From positions 1 to 64,000 of the forward strand of contig JAFROW010000008.1 in the NCBI GenBank assembly GCA_017429505.1: a DNA stretch of 64,000 nucleotides. Reading direction: 5' to 3'. Of the stretch, positions 25,837 through 35,598 are shown one piece after another. Position 1 is the stretch's first letter, and each line of letters begins with the position of its first letter. A program made the translations under genes and the position numbers. This stretch comes from Clostridia bacterium (lineage in GTDB: Bacteria > Bacillota > Clostridia > TANB77 > CAG-508). The notes under the pieces were generated by a model. That model saw only the letters and a list, made by a program, of their open reading frames with translations, made no database searches and had not been told where the DNA came from.

Positions 25837-27732
25837 TTAGAATAAGCAATATATCACAACTGCCAATCCCCATGCAAGAATAGTTTGAAATAATATTGCT
25901 ATAAACATTTTTCTAAAACTTCCAAGTTCTTTTTTCATAGCAGAAATTGCAGAAATACATGGTGCACTAAAAAGATTAAATATAACAAATGAAATTGCAG
26001 AAGCAATATTAAAAAAACCAAAAGCTTGGCTTTCAAATATTTCTTTATTTTCAAGCCCTGAAATTATAGCCATTGATGAAATAACTTGTTCTTTCGCGAT
26101 TAATCCTTGCATTGCAGAAATAGTTGCTTGCCAACTATTTACTCCAAGCATTGGATAAAAAACCCACGATATTTTTTTCCCTATACTTGCTAAAATACTA
26201 TTTTCAAGATTTACTCCATATTCTAATTTTGTTGAAAATGATAGTAAAAACCAAATTACTATTGATGACAAAAAAATTGTTGTTCCTGCTCTTTTAATAA
26301 AATCTATTGTTTTCTCAAAAACATCTCTCGCAACATATTTTATGCTTGGCAATTTGTAGTCTGGGAGTTCTAAAACAAATCCCTCATTTGTATTCTGTAA
26401 GCTATATCTTTTAAAAATTAGACTACTTAGGATTATTATAAAAATCGCAAAAAAATATATTAAGCTACTTATAATTCCTGCTTTTTCTTTAAAGAAATAA
26501 CTAGAAAAAAGTACAATAATCGGAAGTTTTGCACTACATGGTATAAATGGAACCAATATAGATACTTTTTTTCTTTCTTCATTATTTTCCAAAATTTTAG
26601 TTGACATTATTCCAGGAACACTACATCCAGAACCTATTATAAAAGGAATTATTGCTTTACCACTAAGTCCAATTTTTCTAAAAATATTATCTAGCAAAAA
26701 CGCAATTCTTGCCATATAACCTGTTGTCTCCAAAATTGCGATACAAATAAAAAGCATTATAAGTTGTGGAATAAATGTTAATACAGTCGTAATTCCCTTA
26801 ATTGCACCATTTATAATCAGACTTTGTAACCACTGGCTTATTTGAAAATTTATAAGTATTTTTTCAATACCGCTAGAAATAACTTGCACTATATTATTAC
26901 TTAAATTAATTGTATATTTTCCAACCACTCCAACAGATAAAAAATAGACTAAAAACATAATAATTACAAAAATTGGAAATGAAAAAATTTTATTTAAAAA
27001 TATTTTATCTAACATTTCTGTTATATTAATCCATTTTTTCTTTTTGTATAAGCACTTTGCGGTTATCTTCTCTATAAATTTATATCTTTGAGTTATGCTC
27101 TCTTCATATAATTTGTACTCTTGATTTTTGTTTTTTTTATAAAATTTGTATTTTTGAGTTTTATTTTCTTCATATAAATGTTTAGTGTCATTATTATTCT
27201 TAAAAATACAAATCTCACAATTATTACAATTTAACTTATGATAAGTTTGCTTTTGATTTGCCATTTTTCTTATGCAATTTATTAGCTCTTTTATTCCTAT
27301 TTGCTTTAAAGCAGAAATTCCACATACTTCAGTATTTAGGTCATTTTTCAATTGATTAATATCAATCTTAATTCCCTTTTTTTCTAAAACATCTACCATA
27401 TTTAATGCTATAATAGTCTTTGTATCTAGTTCTAGAAGTTGTGTTGTAAGATATAAGCTTCTTTCTAAACATGTTGCATCTATTATATTTATAATTATTT
27501 CAGGTCTTTGAGTTAAAATAAAATCTCTTGAAATCTTTTCTTCTTCTGTATATGGATTTAATGAATAAATACCAGGCAAATCTACTAATTCAAAATTTGT
27601 TTCTTTTATTATACCTACTTTTTTCTCAATAGTCACTCCTGGCCAATTTCCTATTTTTTGATTCATTCCTGTTAAAGCGTTAAATAACGTGGTTTTTCCA
27701 CAATTTTGATTTCCTACTAAACAAATATTCAT
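25837..27732 (-). CDS. feoB: Ferrous iron transporter B
   Basis: A Fe2+ uptake GTPase and permease, 631 residues from the preferred ATG at 27732 (MNICLVGNQNCGKTT). The G domain shows GNQNCGKTT (G1), VDLPGIYSLNPYTEEE (G3) and NMVD (G4). The membrane part has the paired gate motifs (IPFIIGSGCSVPGIM and LIAKEQVISSM, with LVPFIPCSAKLPI). A Cys-rich stretch and three degenerate YKFYEE-type units (about residues 170-220, DNA 27075-27177) replace the usual linker between the two parts. It follows feoA after 65 bases. Frames upstream of 27732 lack an RBS. Confidence 0.93.
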   Translation of the reverse strand: MNICLVGNQNCGKTTLFNALTGMNQKIGNWPGVTIEKKVGIIKETNFELVDLPGIYSLNPYTEEEKISRDFILTQRPEIIINIIDATCLERSLYLTTQLLELDTKTIIALNMVDVLEKKGIKIDINQLKNDLNTEVCGISALKQIGIKELINCIRKMANQKQTYHKLNCNNCEICIFKNNNDTKHLYEENKTQKYKFYKKNKNQEYKLYEESITQRYKFIEKITAKCLYKKKKWINITEMLDKIFLNKIFSFPIFVIIMFLVYFLSVGVVGKYTINLSNNIVQVISSGIEKILINFQISQWLQSLIINGAIKGITTVLTFIPQLIMLFICIAILETTGYMARIAFLLDNIFRKIGLSGKAIIPFIIGSGCSVPGIMSTKILENNEERKKVSILVPFIPCSAKLPIIVLFSSYFFKEKAGIISSLIYFFAIFIIILSSLIFKRYSLQNTNEGFVLELPDYKLPSIKYVARDVFEKTIDFIKRAGTTIFLSSIVIWFLLSFSTKLEYGVNLENSILASIGKKISWVFYPMLGVNSWQATISAMQGLIAKEQVISSMAIISGLENKEIFESQAFGFFNIASAISFVIFNLFSAPCISAISAMKKELGSFRKMFIAILFQTILAWGLAVVIYCLF

Positions 27733-27797
27733 CTTAAATTCTATTCCTTTCTCGCTTTGTTCGAAGTCACACATAGTTATAAAAAGTAAGTAAATTT

Positions 27798-28037
27798 CTA
27801 TCTCATTCCCAAATATACTCGTATTTTTGAAGCATCTTTTTTACTAATACATAGTTCATATCCTCTAAGTTCAATACTTATAGGTTCTCCTGTTGGTGCA
27901 ATTTTTTTTATTTTTATTTTTGTTCCTAAAGTAAGTCCCATCTCTAGTAAGCGGATTTTTCTTTTTGGATTGTCTATATTTATTTCTTGGATTACCCCAC
28001 TTTGTCCTTTTTTCATATTTGATAAAAAATTTTGCAT
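27798..28037 (-). CDS. feoA: Ferrous iron transport protein A
   Basis: A 79-residue SH3-like protein with the FeoA pattern: GQSGVIQEINIDNPKRKIRLLEMGLTLGTKIKIKKIAPTGEPISIELRGYELCISKKDASKIRV. It works with FeoB in Fe2+ uptake at the membrane. It is the first gene of feoAB. The RBS (AAAGGG) is rather far from the first ATG; an internal ATG at codon 8 is an alternative start. No obvious Fur-type operator was recognised upstream. Confidence 0.9.
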   Translation of the reverse strand: MQNFLSNMKKGQSGVIQEINIDNPKRKIRLLEMGLTLGTKIKIKKIAPTGEPISIELRGYELCISKKDASKIRVYLGMR

Positions 28038-28233
28038 TTTTAATAATATCCCTTTCCTCTAAGACATAAAATAGTATCAAAAACAATTTTTATAACTAAT
28101 TTTAAATTATAAATCTATACATTCTTTTTTTACAATATTTGATTAATCTTTATTCTAAATAATATATAATAGAACTAAAAAATTTGAAACAGTTATTATA
28201 ATTTTGATAAGTAAATAATATATTATCTAAAGA

Positions 28234-28423
28234 AAATTTGTAAAGCCTTTTTTTGACCAAACAAAGTGTATGAGACATACTATAATAATGTTTCTAATAA
28301 TCTTAAAATTTTGAAATAAGCCATTTTTGTTAAGAAAGCTTTTTCTTTTAATTTAAAATATCGTCAAAACGCGTTAGAATCAATCCTCAGCTTGCTATCA
28401 AAAAAGGGGGTGCGTAGAAATTT
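28234..28423. repeat. 190-bp element, copy B (opposite orientation)
   Basis: The end TGCGTAGAAATTT (28411-28423), preceded by GGGG, is the exact reverse complement of the left 17 bases of copy A at 4014-4030. Similarity continues inward (ATCAATCCTCA against TGAGAATTGAT) and at the far end, where GACCAAACAAA and ACATACTATA match the right part of copy A. The far terminal repeat here is degraded (AAATTTGTAAAGCC). The length agrees with copy A within one base. Confidence 0.65.
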
Positions 28424-28583
28424 TTTTACAAAACTTGATATATTTTTGTGACATAGTGTAAATTTCTACACATATGTTTTTATTTAATAAAAAACTCTAT
28501 AAAACTTCTAAAGTAGCTACGCAACACAAAGCATAAATATAAAAATCATATTTTCAATGGAAAGTGTTATTTTTCAATTATAT

Positions 28584-28622
28584 AAAAAAACGTCTCTTAA
28601 AACCTTTATCGTTTCAAGAAAC
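28584..28622 (-). terminator. Terminator of tyrS
   Basis: Minus-strand stem GTTTCTT/AAGAGAC extended by GAAAC/GTTTT around a 7-base loop, followed by seven Ts (As at 28584-28590). Confidence 0.75.
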
Positions 28623-28648
28623 ATTTTTTATGTAATTTTCTTTCATTT

Positions 28649-28740
28649 ATCTCCAAAATAAAACTTCTCAAAATGAGCCTCCACAAAAATGAACCTTCCA
28701 AAAATGGAACTTCCAAAAAGCTGATCACTCAAAATGTGGC
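28649..28740. repeat. Degenerate 15-16 bp tandem repeat after tyrS
   Basis: Five to six units of the type CTTCCAAAAATGGAAC (for example CTTCTCAAAATGAGC, CTCCACAAAAATGAAC, CTTCCAAAAATGGAA) run right up to the tyrS stop codon. Several units are self-complementary at their ends (CTC...GAG, TTCC...GGAA). Confidence 0.6.
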
Positions 28741-29904
28741 TTATGCTTTTACAACTTTTTTAAATTTATTTTTTCCAAATTGAATTACAGGTTTTCCTAC
28801 AACCTCTACCATTGTTGTAATATCTGTTACAGGCTCTCCATTAACTTTTACACCATTTCCTGTAATCATTCTTTTTGCTTCTCCACGTGATGTTGCAAAT
28901 CCTGCTGCAACTAATAAGTCACAAATATTTACTGAATCTTCTAAAACTTCCATTTCTTCTACTTCTGTTGGAATTCCACCTTTTGCAATATTTAAGTATT
29001 TTTCTTTAAGAGAATCAAATTCATTTACATCATCATACATTGCAAGTAATTCTTTTGCAAATCTAAAGTGTGCTTCTCTTATATCTCCACTCATTATTTC
29101 ATTGATTTCTTCAATTGGCAAATCTGTAGCAAGTTCAAAATATTGTCTTAATACATCATCTGGAATTTTCATTGATTTTTCTAATTTTGTAAATGGATCT
29201 TCTGAAATTCCTATGTAGTTATCTAAAGATTTACTCATTTTTTCTTTTCCATCTAAACCTACAAGTAGTGGAAATGTCATTACAACTTGCCTATCTTGGT
29301 CATAATCTTTTTGTAATTCTCTTCCTACTAAAAGATTAAATGTTTGGTCTGTTCCACCAATTTCAATATCTGCATGCAATGCAACTGAATCATATCCTTG
29401 CATTAATGGGTATAATAATTCATGCATAGAAAGTGGAAGATTGTTTTCAAATCTATTTTTGAAATCATCTCTTTCCATAATTCTTGCAACTGTGTATTTT
29501 CCAGCAAGTTTTATAACATCTTCAAATGTCATCTTTGAAAGCCACTCTGAATTATATACTATTTTTGTTTTATTTTTATCTAATATTTTTGAAGCTTGTT
29601 CTACATAAGTTTCAGCTGACTTTCTAGTTTGCTCAAATGTAAGAGCAGGTCTTGTTTTACTCTTTCCTGATGGGTCTCCTATCATTCCAGTAAAATCTCC
29701 CACTAGAAATACAACATCATGTCCCATATCTTGAAATTGTTTTAAAACTCTTAAAACTACACTATGTCCAATATGTAAATCAGGTCTTGATGGGTCTGCT
29801 CCAAATTTTATAACTAATTTTTTTCCACTTTTTATCTTTTTTTCTAAATCTTCTTCATTAAAGATTTGTACTGCTTTTCTTTTTATAATATTTAAATTAT
29901 CCAT
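28741..29904 (-). CDS. tyrS: Tyrosyl-tRNA synthetase
   Basis: A 387-residue class I synthetase that charges tRNA-Tyr. HIGH is at 44-47 in SRPDLHIGHSVVL, KMSKS occurs in DGKEKMSKSLDNYIG, and the C-terminal S4 RNA-binding domain reads ATSRGEAKRMITGNGVKVNGEPV. The sequence is closer to the longer TyrRS-Z type than to the B. subtilis TyrS type. It is a single gene with a terminator downstream. No T-box leader is visible upstream. Confidence 0.95.
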   Translation of the reverse strand: MDNLNIIKRKAVQIFNEEDLEKKIKSGKKLVIKFGADPSRPDLHIGHSVVLRVLKQFQDMGHDVVFLVGDFTGMIGDPSGKSKTRPALTFEQTRKSAETYVEQASKILDKNKTKIVYNSEWLSKMTFEDVIKLAGKYTVARIMERDDFKNRFENNLPLSMHELLYPLMQGYDSVALHADIEIGGTDQTFNLLVGRELQKDYDQDRQVVMTFPLLVGLDGKEKMSKSLDNYIGISEDPFTKLEKSMKIPDDVLRQYFELATDLPIEEINEIMSGDIREAHFRFAKELLAMYDDVNEFDSLKEKYLNIAKGGIPTEVEEMEVLEDSVNICDLLVAAGFATSRGEAKRMITGNGVKVNGEPVTDITTMVEVVGKPVIQFGKNKFKKVVKA

Positions 29905-30111
29905 TTATATCTCTCCTATCTGTTCAACCTATGAACTACATTCTACCACTATTTATCTTAAAAATCAACACTTTTTACAAATAAATATTTAATAGTTGTT
30001 ATAGTCAATTAGAATAACCAATTATCAGAAATATTGATTTATAAATATTTTTCTCACATATAGTTAATATTTAAACAATTTTCTATATAATATTGATAGC
30101 TCACAATGATT

Positions 30112-31215
30112 TTAGTCACTATAATCGGTGTCTAATATCACAAAATAGCTATATTCTGAGTATTTTTCTTTAATTTCTTTTACAACTTCATCCTTTATAT
30201 TTTCTTTGTTATCTGCCTTAAAATCTATAATCAAATCAAAAGAAACAGTTTTTGTTTCTTCATCAACATAAAATCCATGCATTTGCAATATTTCAGGATA
30301 TTTTCGAATGATTTTGGTAAGTTCACTTTTTATTTGTACATAATGCTCTTCACTGGTATTTGAGGCATAAATTCCAATTGTTAAAACTATTCCAAGTTCT
30401 TCATATATGTAGAGTTGAATTTTTCTTGTTAATTTATGTATTTCTTTTGCTGTCATATTATCATCTACTTGAATATGAATTGAACCCATTATTTGTGATG
30501 GTCCATAATTGTGAAGTGTTATATCATATACTCCTTGAACTTCTTCAAATTCATTTACTTTTTCTCTTAGTTTTTGAGTAAGTTCACTATCTGCTCTTGC
30601 CCCAATTATACTATTTAATGTTTCTTTCATTATTTCAAAACTAGATTTTACAATTATTACAGAAATTACAAAACCTAAATATCCTTCAAGACTTATTCCC
30701 CATATTAAACTTATAACAGCTGCTACAAGTGTTGAAAATGATAAAACTGCATCCATAAAAGCATCTGTTCCTGAAGCAATTAAGCTTTGTGAGTCAATTT
30801 TTTCTCCCACACTTTTTACATGTCTTCCCAAGAAAAATTTTACAATTACTGCAACTATAATTATTATAAGTGAAGCAATAGTATAATCTGCTTTTACAGG
30901 GTGAATTATTTTTTCAATAGACTCTTTACCTGATGTAACACCTGCAACTAGTACGATTACAGCAATTATTAAAGAAGCAAAATATTCTATTCTTCCATGA
31001 CCATAAGGATGCTCTTTATCAGGTCTTTTTCCTGCAAGTTTGGTTCCAATTATTGTAATTATTGAGGAAATTGCATCACTTAAGTTATTTACTGCATCTA
31101 AAATAATTGCTATAGAATTTACTATAACTCCTACAATTGCTTTAAATATTACGAGTATGATATTTACAATTATTCCTTGTATACTTGTTTTTATAATAAT
31201 TTTATTTCTTTCCAT
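30112..31215 (-). CDS. Cation diffusion facilitator family transporter
   Basis: A 367-residue metal/proton antiporter of the CDF family. The transmembrane part includes NSIAIILDAVNNLSDAISSIITIIG, giving the metal-binding Asp residues of TM2, then RPDKEHPYGHGRIEYFASLI (the CDF histidine motif) and SGTDAFMDAVLSFSTLV in TM5. A cytoplasmic domain follows (about 210-300) with VYDITLHNYGPSQIMGSIHIQVD, and an additional C-terminal region of about 80 residues. The likely substrates are Zn2+, Fe2+ or Mn2+; the choice cannot be read from the sequence. Monocistronic. Confidence 0.9.
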   Translation of the reverse strand: MERNKIIIKTSIQGIIVNIILVIFKAIVGVIVNSIAIILDAVNNLSDAISSIITIIGTKLAGKRPDKEHPYGHGRIEYFASLIIAVIVLVAGVTSGKESIEKIIHPVKADYTIASLIIIIVAVIVKFFLGRHVKSVGEKIDSQSLIASGTDAFMDAVLSFSTLVAAVISLIWGISLEGYLGFVISVIIVKSSFEIMKETLNSIIGARADSELTQKLREKVNEFEEVQGVYDITLHNYGPSQIMGSIHIQVDDNMTAKEIHKLTRKIQLYIYEELGIVLTIGIYASNTSEEHYVQIKSELTKIIRKYPEILQMHGFYVDEETKTVSFDLIIDFKADNKENIKDEVVKEIKEKYSEYSYFVILDTDYSD

Positions 31216-31298
31216 GTTTTCCTCCTATTTTCCTAATCTATCTTGTTTTACCTTTTTCAATCAATTTTATCATTTTTCTTTTTAAGAATCAAGAAATA

Positions 31299-31328
31299 AC
31301 GCAAATCTTTTTTGAGATTCGCGTTTTT
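31299..31328 (-). terminator. Terminator downstream of groEL
   Basis: ACGCAAATCT (31299-31308) and AGATTCGCGT (31315-31324) form a stem with one mismatch. The T-run is better on the plus strand (TTTTT), with a weaker one on the minus strand, so it may be bidirectional. Confidence 0.6.
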
Positions 31329-31372
31329 CCATATTAAATATTATTATACTACTAATTATAATAATAAATTTA

Positions 31373-33031
<1,659 letters not shown>

Positions 33032-33238
33032 TTATTGAGCTACTTGCCATTCTTTTATATCTTTTATAGCAAATGCTCTTTGTGCATCCTTTTCAATATC
33101 AATTGCATTTAATATCTATTGTTCTTCTAGATGCCACTTAGTTGATTTAAATTCTATAGATATAGGTTCTATTAATCTATATCTTGTTTCATTTTTCCAA
33201 TTTGTATATAGTATTTTTATTTTTTTCTTATCTTTCAT
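33032..33238 (-). pseudogene. WYL-like small protein gene interrupted by an in-frame TAG
   Basis: Read on the minus strand from the ATG at 33238, a 69-codon frame encodes MKDKKKIKILYTNWKNETRY... and ends AFAIKDIKEWQVAQ before a TAA at 33034-33032. Codon 41 (33118-33116) is TAG. The product matches a known small family with the pattern YTNW...STeWHPEEQWLLkAyDvEKdA.R.FALKDI; the interrupted codon falls exactly where that pattern has a Trp after EEQ, so one G-to-A change of TGG explains it. The rest of the frame is intact on both sides. It sits between groES and groEL in the same direction. Either recently dead, read through, or a sequencing error. Confidence 0.7.
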
Positions 33239-33295
33239 TTTTGCCACTTTCTATTCTATTTAAATAAATCAAATAAAAGTAGTGTTAGACAAAAT

Positions 33296-33580
<285 letters not shown>

Positions 33581-33627
33581 TCATTCCTCCTTTTAAGTTT
33601 TAATTTTAAAAAGAATGCTTTGTACTT

Positions 33628-33654
33628 TTAGCACTCTTAACTTTTAACTGCTAA
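33628..33654 (-). promoter_or_regulatory. CIRCE operator (HrcA site)
   Basis: TTAGCACTC, nine bases, then AACTGCTAA. The left half is the perfect consensus TTAGCACTC; the right half matches GAGTGCTAA at seven of nine. It lies directly downstream of the -10 box, the usual place for HrcA repression of groESL. Confidence 0.88.
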
Positions 33655-33656
33655 TA

Positions 33657-33685
33657 ATAATATACCCATTTTTATAAAATGTCAA
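33657..33685 (-). promoter_or_regulatory. Promoter of groESL
   Basis: On the minus strand: TTGACA (33685-33680), 17-base spacer and TATTAT (33662-33657), three bases from the CIRCE operator. Confidence 0.8.
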
Positions 33686-33845
33686 TACTTATTTTAAAAT
33701 TTCACATTATTTTCACATTTTATTTTATTCTTATAATTGCTGATTATGAATAAAAAATTTTTCATCTTTTTTTTAGTTATATTTCAATATGAATTAGTCA
33801 CTTTATTTTTAATTTTTTATTTCACTTTTATTTTTAATTTTTCAC

Positions 33846-33874
33846 TTGACAATAATTCTAACTTATGGTATTAT
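33846..33874 (+). promoter_or_regulatory. Promoter of the coiled-coil repeat gene
   Basis: TTGACA (33846-33851), 17-base spacer and TATTAT (33869-33874), about 110 bases before the start codon. It runs divergently from the groESL promoter; apart from these two promoters I see nothing in the 33578-33984 gap. Confidence 0.7.
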
Positions 33875-33984
33875 ATTATTGCATTTGATTTAAATGCAAC
33901 AAATCTTTACAATCCCAGATTTATTAAATCAATTATTTATTTCTATAATTGCAATTCTATTTAAGAGGTAGAATTTAAGAGGAG

Positions 33985-34512
33985 GTGAAATTTATGACAA
34001 ACGATCAAAGAGACGAACTATTGATTTCTCTTTCAAAAGGACTTAATAATTTATTTATATCAAACGAAAAAAGAGATGAATTATTAAACTCTCTTTCAAA
34101 AAAATTTGATGATTTATATATATCAAATGAAAAAAGAGATGAATTATTAAACTCTCTTTCAAAGAAATTTGATAATTTACAAGAATCTTTAGATGACTTT
34201 AGAAAAGAAGTTAATGACAAATTTGATTATTTTGAAAAGAAATATGATAATAAAATTGATGTTGTTGACAAAAAAATCGATTCTGTTAAGATTGAACTCA
34301 ATGATAAAATCGATTCTGTTAATAATGATCTTAGTAATAAGATTCAACAAGTTGCAGAAGATTCAAAAAGAGACCTTAAGGAAGCTATAAAAACTAATAG
34401 TTTCGCTACATCTGAAATAATTCATGATATTTGGAAGCGTGAATCTGAAATGCAAAATCAACTTAATAAACATGACTCAGATATAGATGAACTAAAAGCT
34501 AAATTGGCGTAA
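33985..34512 (+). CDS. Coiled-coil protein with three 21-residue N-terminal repeats
   Basis: A 175-residue, highly charged soluble protein; the family is not recognised. Residues 4-66 are three tandem copies of N(D/E)KRDELLNSLSKKFDDLYIS; at DNA level the second and third 63-base units (about 34060-34185) are almost identical, so the expansion is recent. The rest is a heptad-like coiled coil (KFDYFEKKYDNKIDVVDKKIDSV...), ending EMQNQLNKHDSDIDELKAKLA. No signal or membrane segment. A perfect AGGAGGTGA site fixes the start, and the gene has its own promoter and terminator on the strand opposite to its neighbours. It resembles small coiled-coil proteins such as those of phage or toxin-antitoxin regions, but no function can be given. 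Confidence 0.82.
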   Translation: MKFMTNDQRDELLISLSKGLNNLFISNEKRDELLNSLSKKFDDLYISNEKRDELLNSLSKKFDNLQESLDDFRKEVNDKFDYFEKKYDNKIDVVDKKIDSVKIELNDKIDSVNNDLSNKIQQVAEDSKRDLKEAIKTNSFATSEIIHDIWKRESEMQNQLNKHDSDIDELKAKLA

Positions 34513-34524
34513 AATAAAAGAAAA

Positions 34525-34568
34525 AAGAATTAGACTCTAGTTTTTACTAAAATCTAATTCTTATTTCA
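34525..34568 (+). terminator. Terminator of the coiled-coil gene
   Basis: AAGAATTAGA (34525-34534) and TCTAATTCTT (34553-34562) form a perfect 10-bp stem, followed by a T-rich run. Confidence 0.75.
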
Positions 34569-34639
34569 TATTTTGCAAATTATAAAATCTATATTTTTAA
34601 CTAAAAGACATTTTTTCTTATTTGTTAAAGTAAAACATT

Positions 34640-35443
34640 CTATCTAAACAAATATAATCCAATTACAATTAAACCAATTACAACTCTATAAATTGCAAAC
34701 CCTTTGAAACTTCCTTTTTTTAAGTAATCCATTAAAAATTTTATTACAAAAAATCCAACTATAAAACTTGTTAAAATTCCAATAAAGAATGATGCATCAA
34801 AAACAAAGTGCTTTAAATCAAATACAACTGCTGCAAGTGTTATTGGAGTTGCTAGTAGAAAAGAATATTTTGCTGCACTTTCTCTGTCTACTCCTAAATA
34901 TCTTGCTGTTGTCATTGTAATTCCTGAACGTGAAGTTCCAGGAAATGCTGCAGCTATTGCTTGTGAACAAGCAATCCATAAAGATTGTTTAAATGTAATA
35001 TGTTCATAATTTGTTTTTGATTTTGATCTTTCATCAACAAGATAAAGTACAATACCTAAAACAATTAATGCAATTGCAATTAAAACCATCTCTAAATCTA
35101 AATTGTCTCCTACAATTTTTTCAGCTATTTTATCTAATACTAAGCTTAATATTCCTGCAGGTATTGTAGATAGCACAATATACCAAAATATTTTTCCTTC
35201 TGTTGATGGCTTTTTCTTTATTGTTTGGTTATATCCACCCATTATTAGACCTAGCCAGTCTTTCCAAAAATATATTACTATTGCAAGTAATGTTCCTATA
35301 TGTAATGCTACGTCAAATGATTCTGGCATTTGTTGCCATCCTAATACCCATGGAAATAAGTTAAGATGCCCAGAACTTGAAATTGGTAAAAACTCTGTTA
35401 ATCCTTGAACTATTCCTAAAATTATTGATTGTATTATTGTCAT
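34640..35443 (-). CDS. uppP: Undecaprenyl-diphosphatase (UppP/BacA family)
   Basis: A 267-residue polytopic membrane enzyme that dephosphorylates undecaprenyl diphosphate, recycling the lipid carrier for wall synthesis and giving bacitracin resistance when abundant. Catalytic motifs: GIVQGLTEFLPISSSGHL near the N-terminus and FPGTSRSGITM in the middle. The length is normal. It is transcribed alone; the upstream neighbour on the minus strand is far away. Confidence 0.95.
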   Translation of the reverse strand: MTIIQSIILGIVQGLTEFLPISSSGHLNLFPWVLGWQQMPESFDVALHIGTLLAIVIYFWKDWLGLIMGGYNQTIKKKPSTEGKIFWYIVLSTIPAGILSLVLDKIAEKIVGDNLDLEMVLIAIALIVLGIVLYLVDERSKSKTNYEHITFKQSLWIACSQAIAAAFPGTSRSGITMTTARYLGVDRESAAKYSFLLATPITLAAVVFDLKHFVFDASFFIGILTSFIVGFFVIKFLMDYLKKGSFKGFAIYRVVIGLIVIGLYLFR

Positions 35444-35598
35444 TTTAATTCCTCCATTTCTTTCTTTTTCATTATATTACTTATTATTATTTTAATTCTT
35501 ATTATAATTAATTCCTTACTTGTTTCTCTAAAAGGTACACATAGCTATGAAATCTTTCAAACTATATTCCTTGTTAAATTTCCTATTAAGATTTATTG

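Larger units (their letters stand above)
28038..28740. other. 703-base gap without a gene
   Basis: No supported coding region. It holds copy B of the ~190-bp element (28234-28423), an adjacent AAATTTCTACACA end-like motif at 28460-28472, the tyrS terminator (28584-28622) and a degenerate tandem repeat (28649-28740). Confidence 0.75.

Noticed and set aside
28038-28233. Fur or DtxR operator before feoA
   Set aside because: No stretch close enough to a known consensus in this very AT-rich sequence to be supported by eye.
29905-30111. T-box riboswitch in front of tyrS
   Set aside because: No stem I, no T-box consensus and no antiterminator could be found in the leader.
33737-33964. Plus-strand 75-codon frame upstream of the coiled-coil gene
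   Set aside because: No RBS, composition of AT-rich noncoding DNA, and it overlaps the promoter at 33846-33874.
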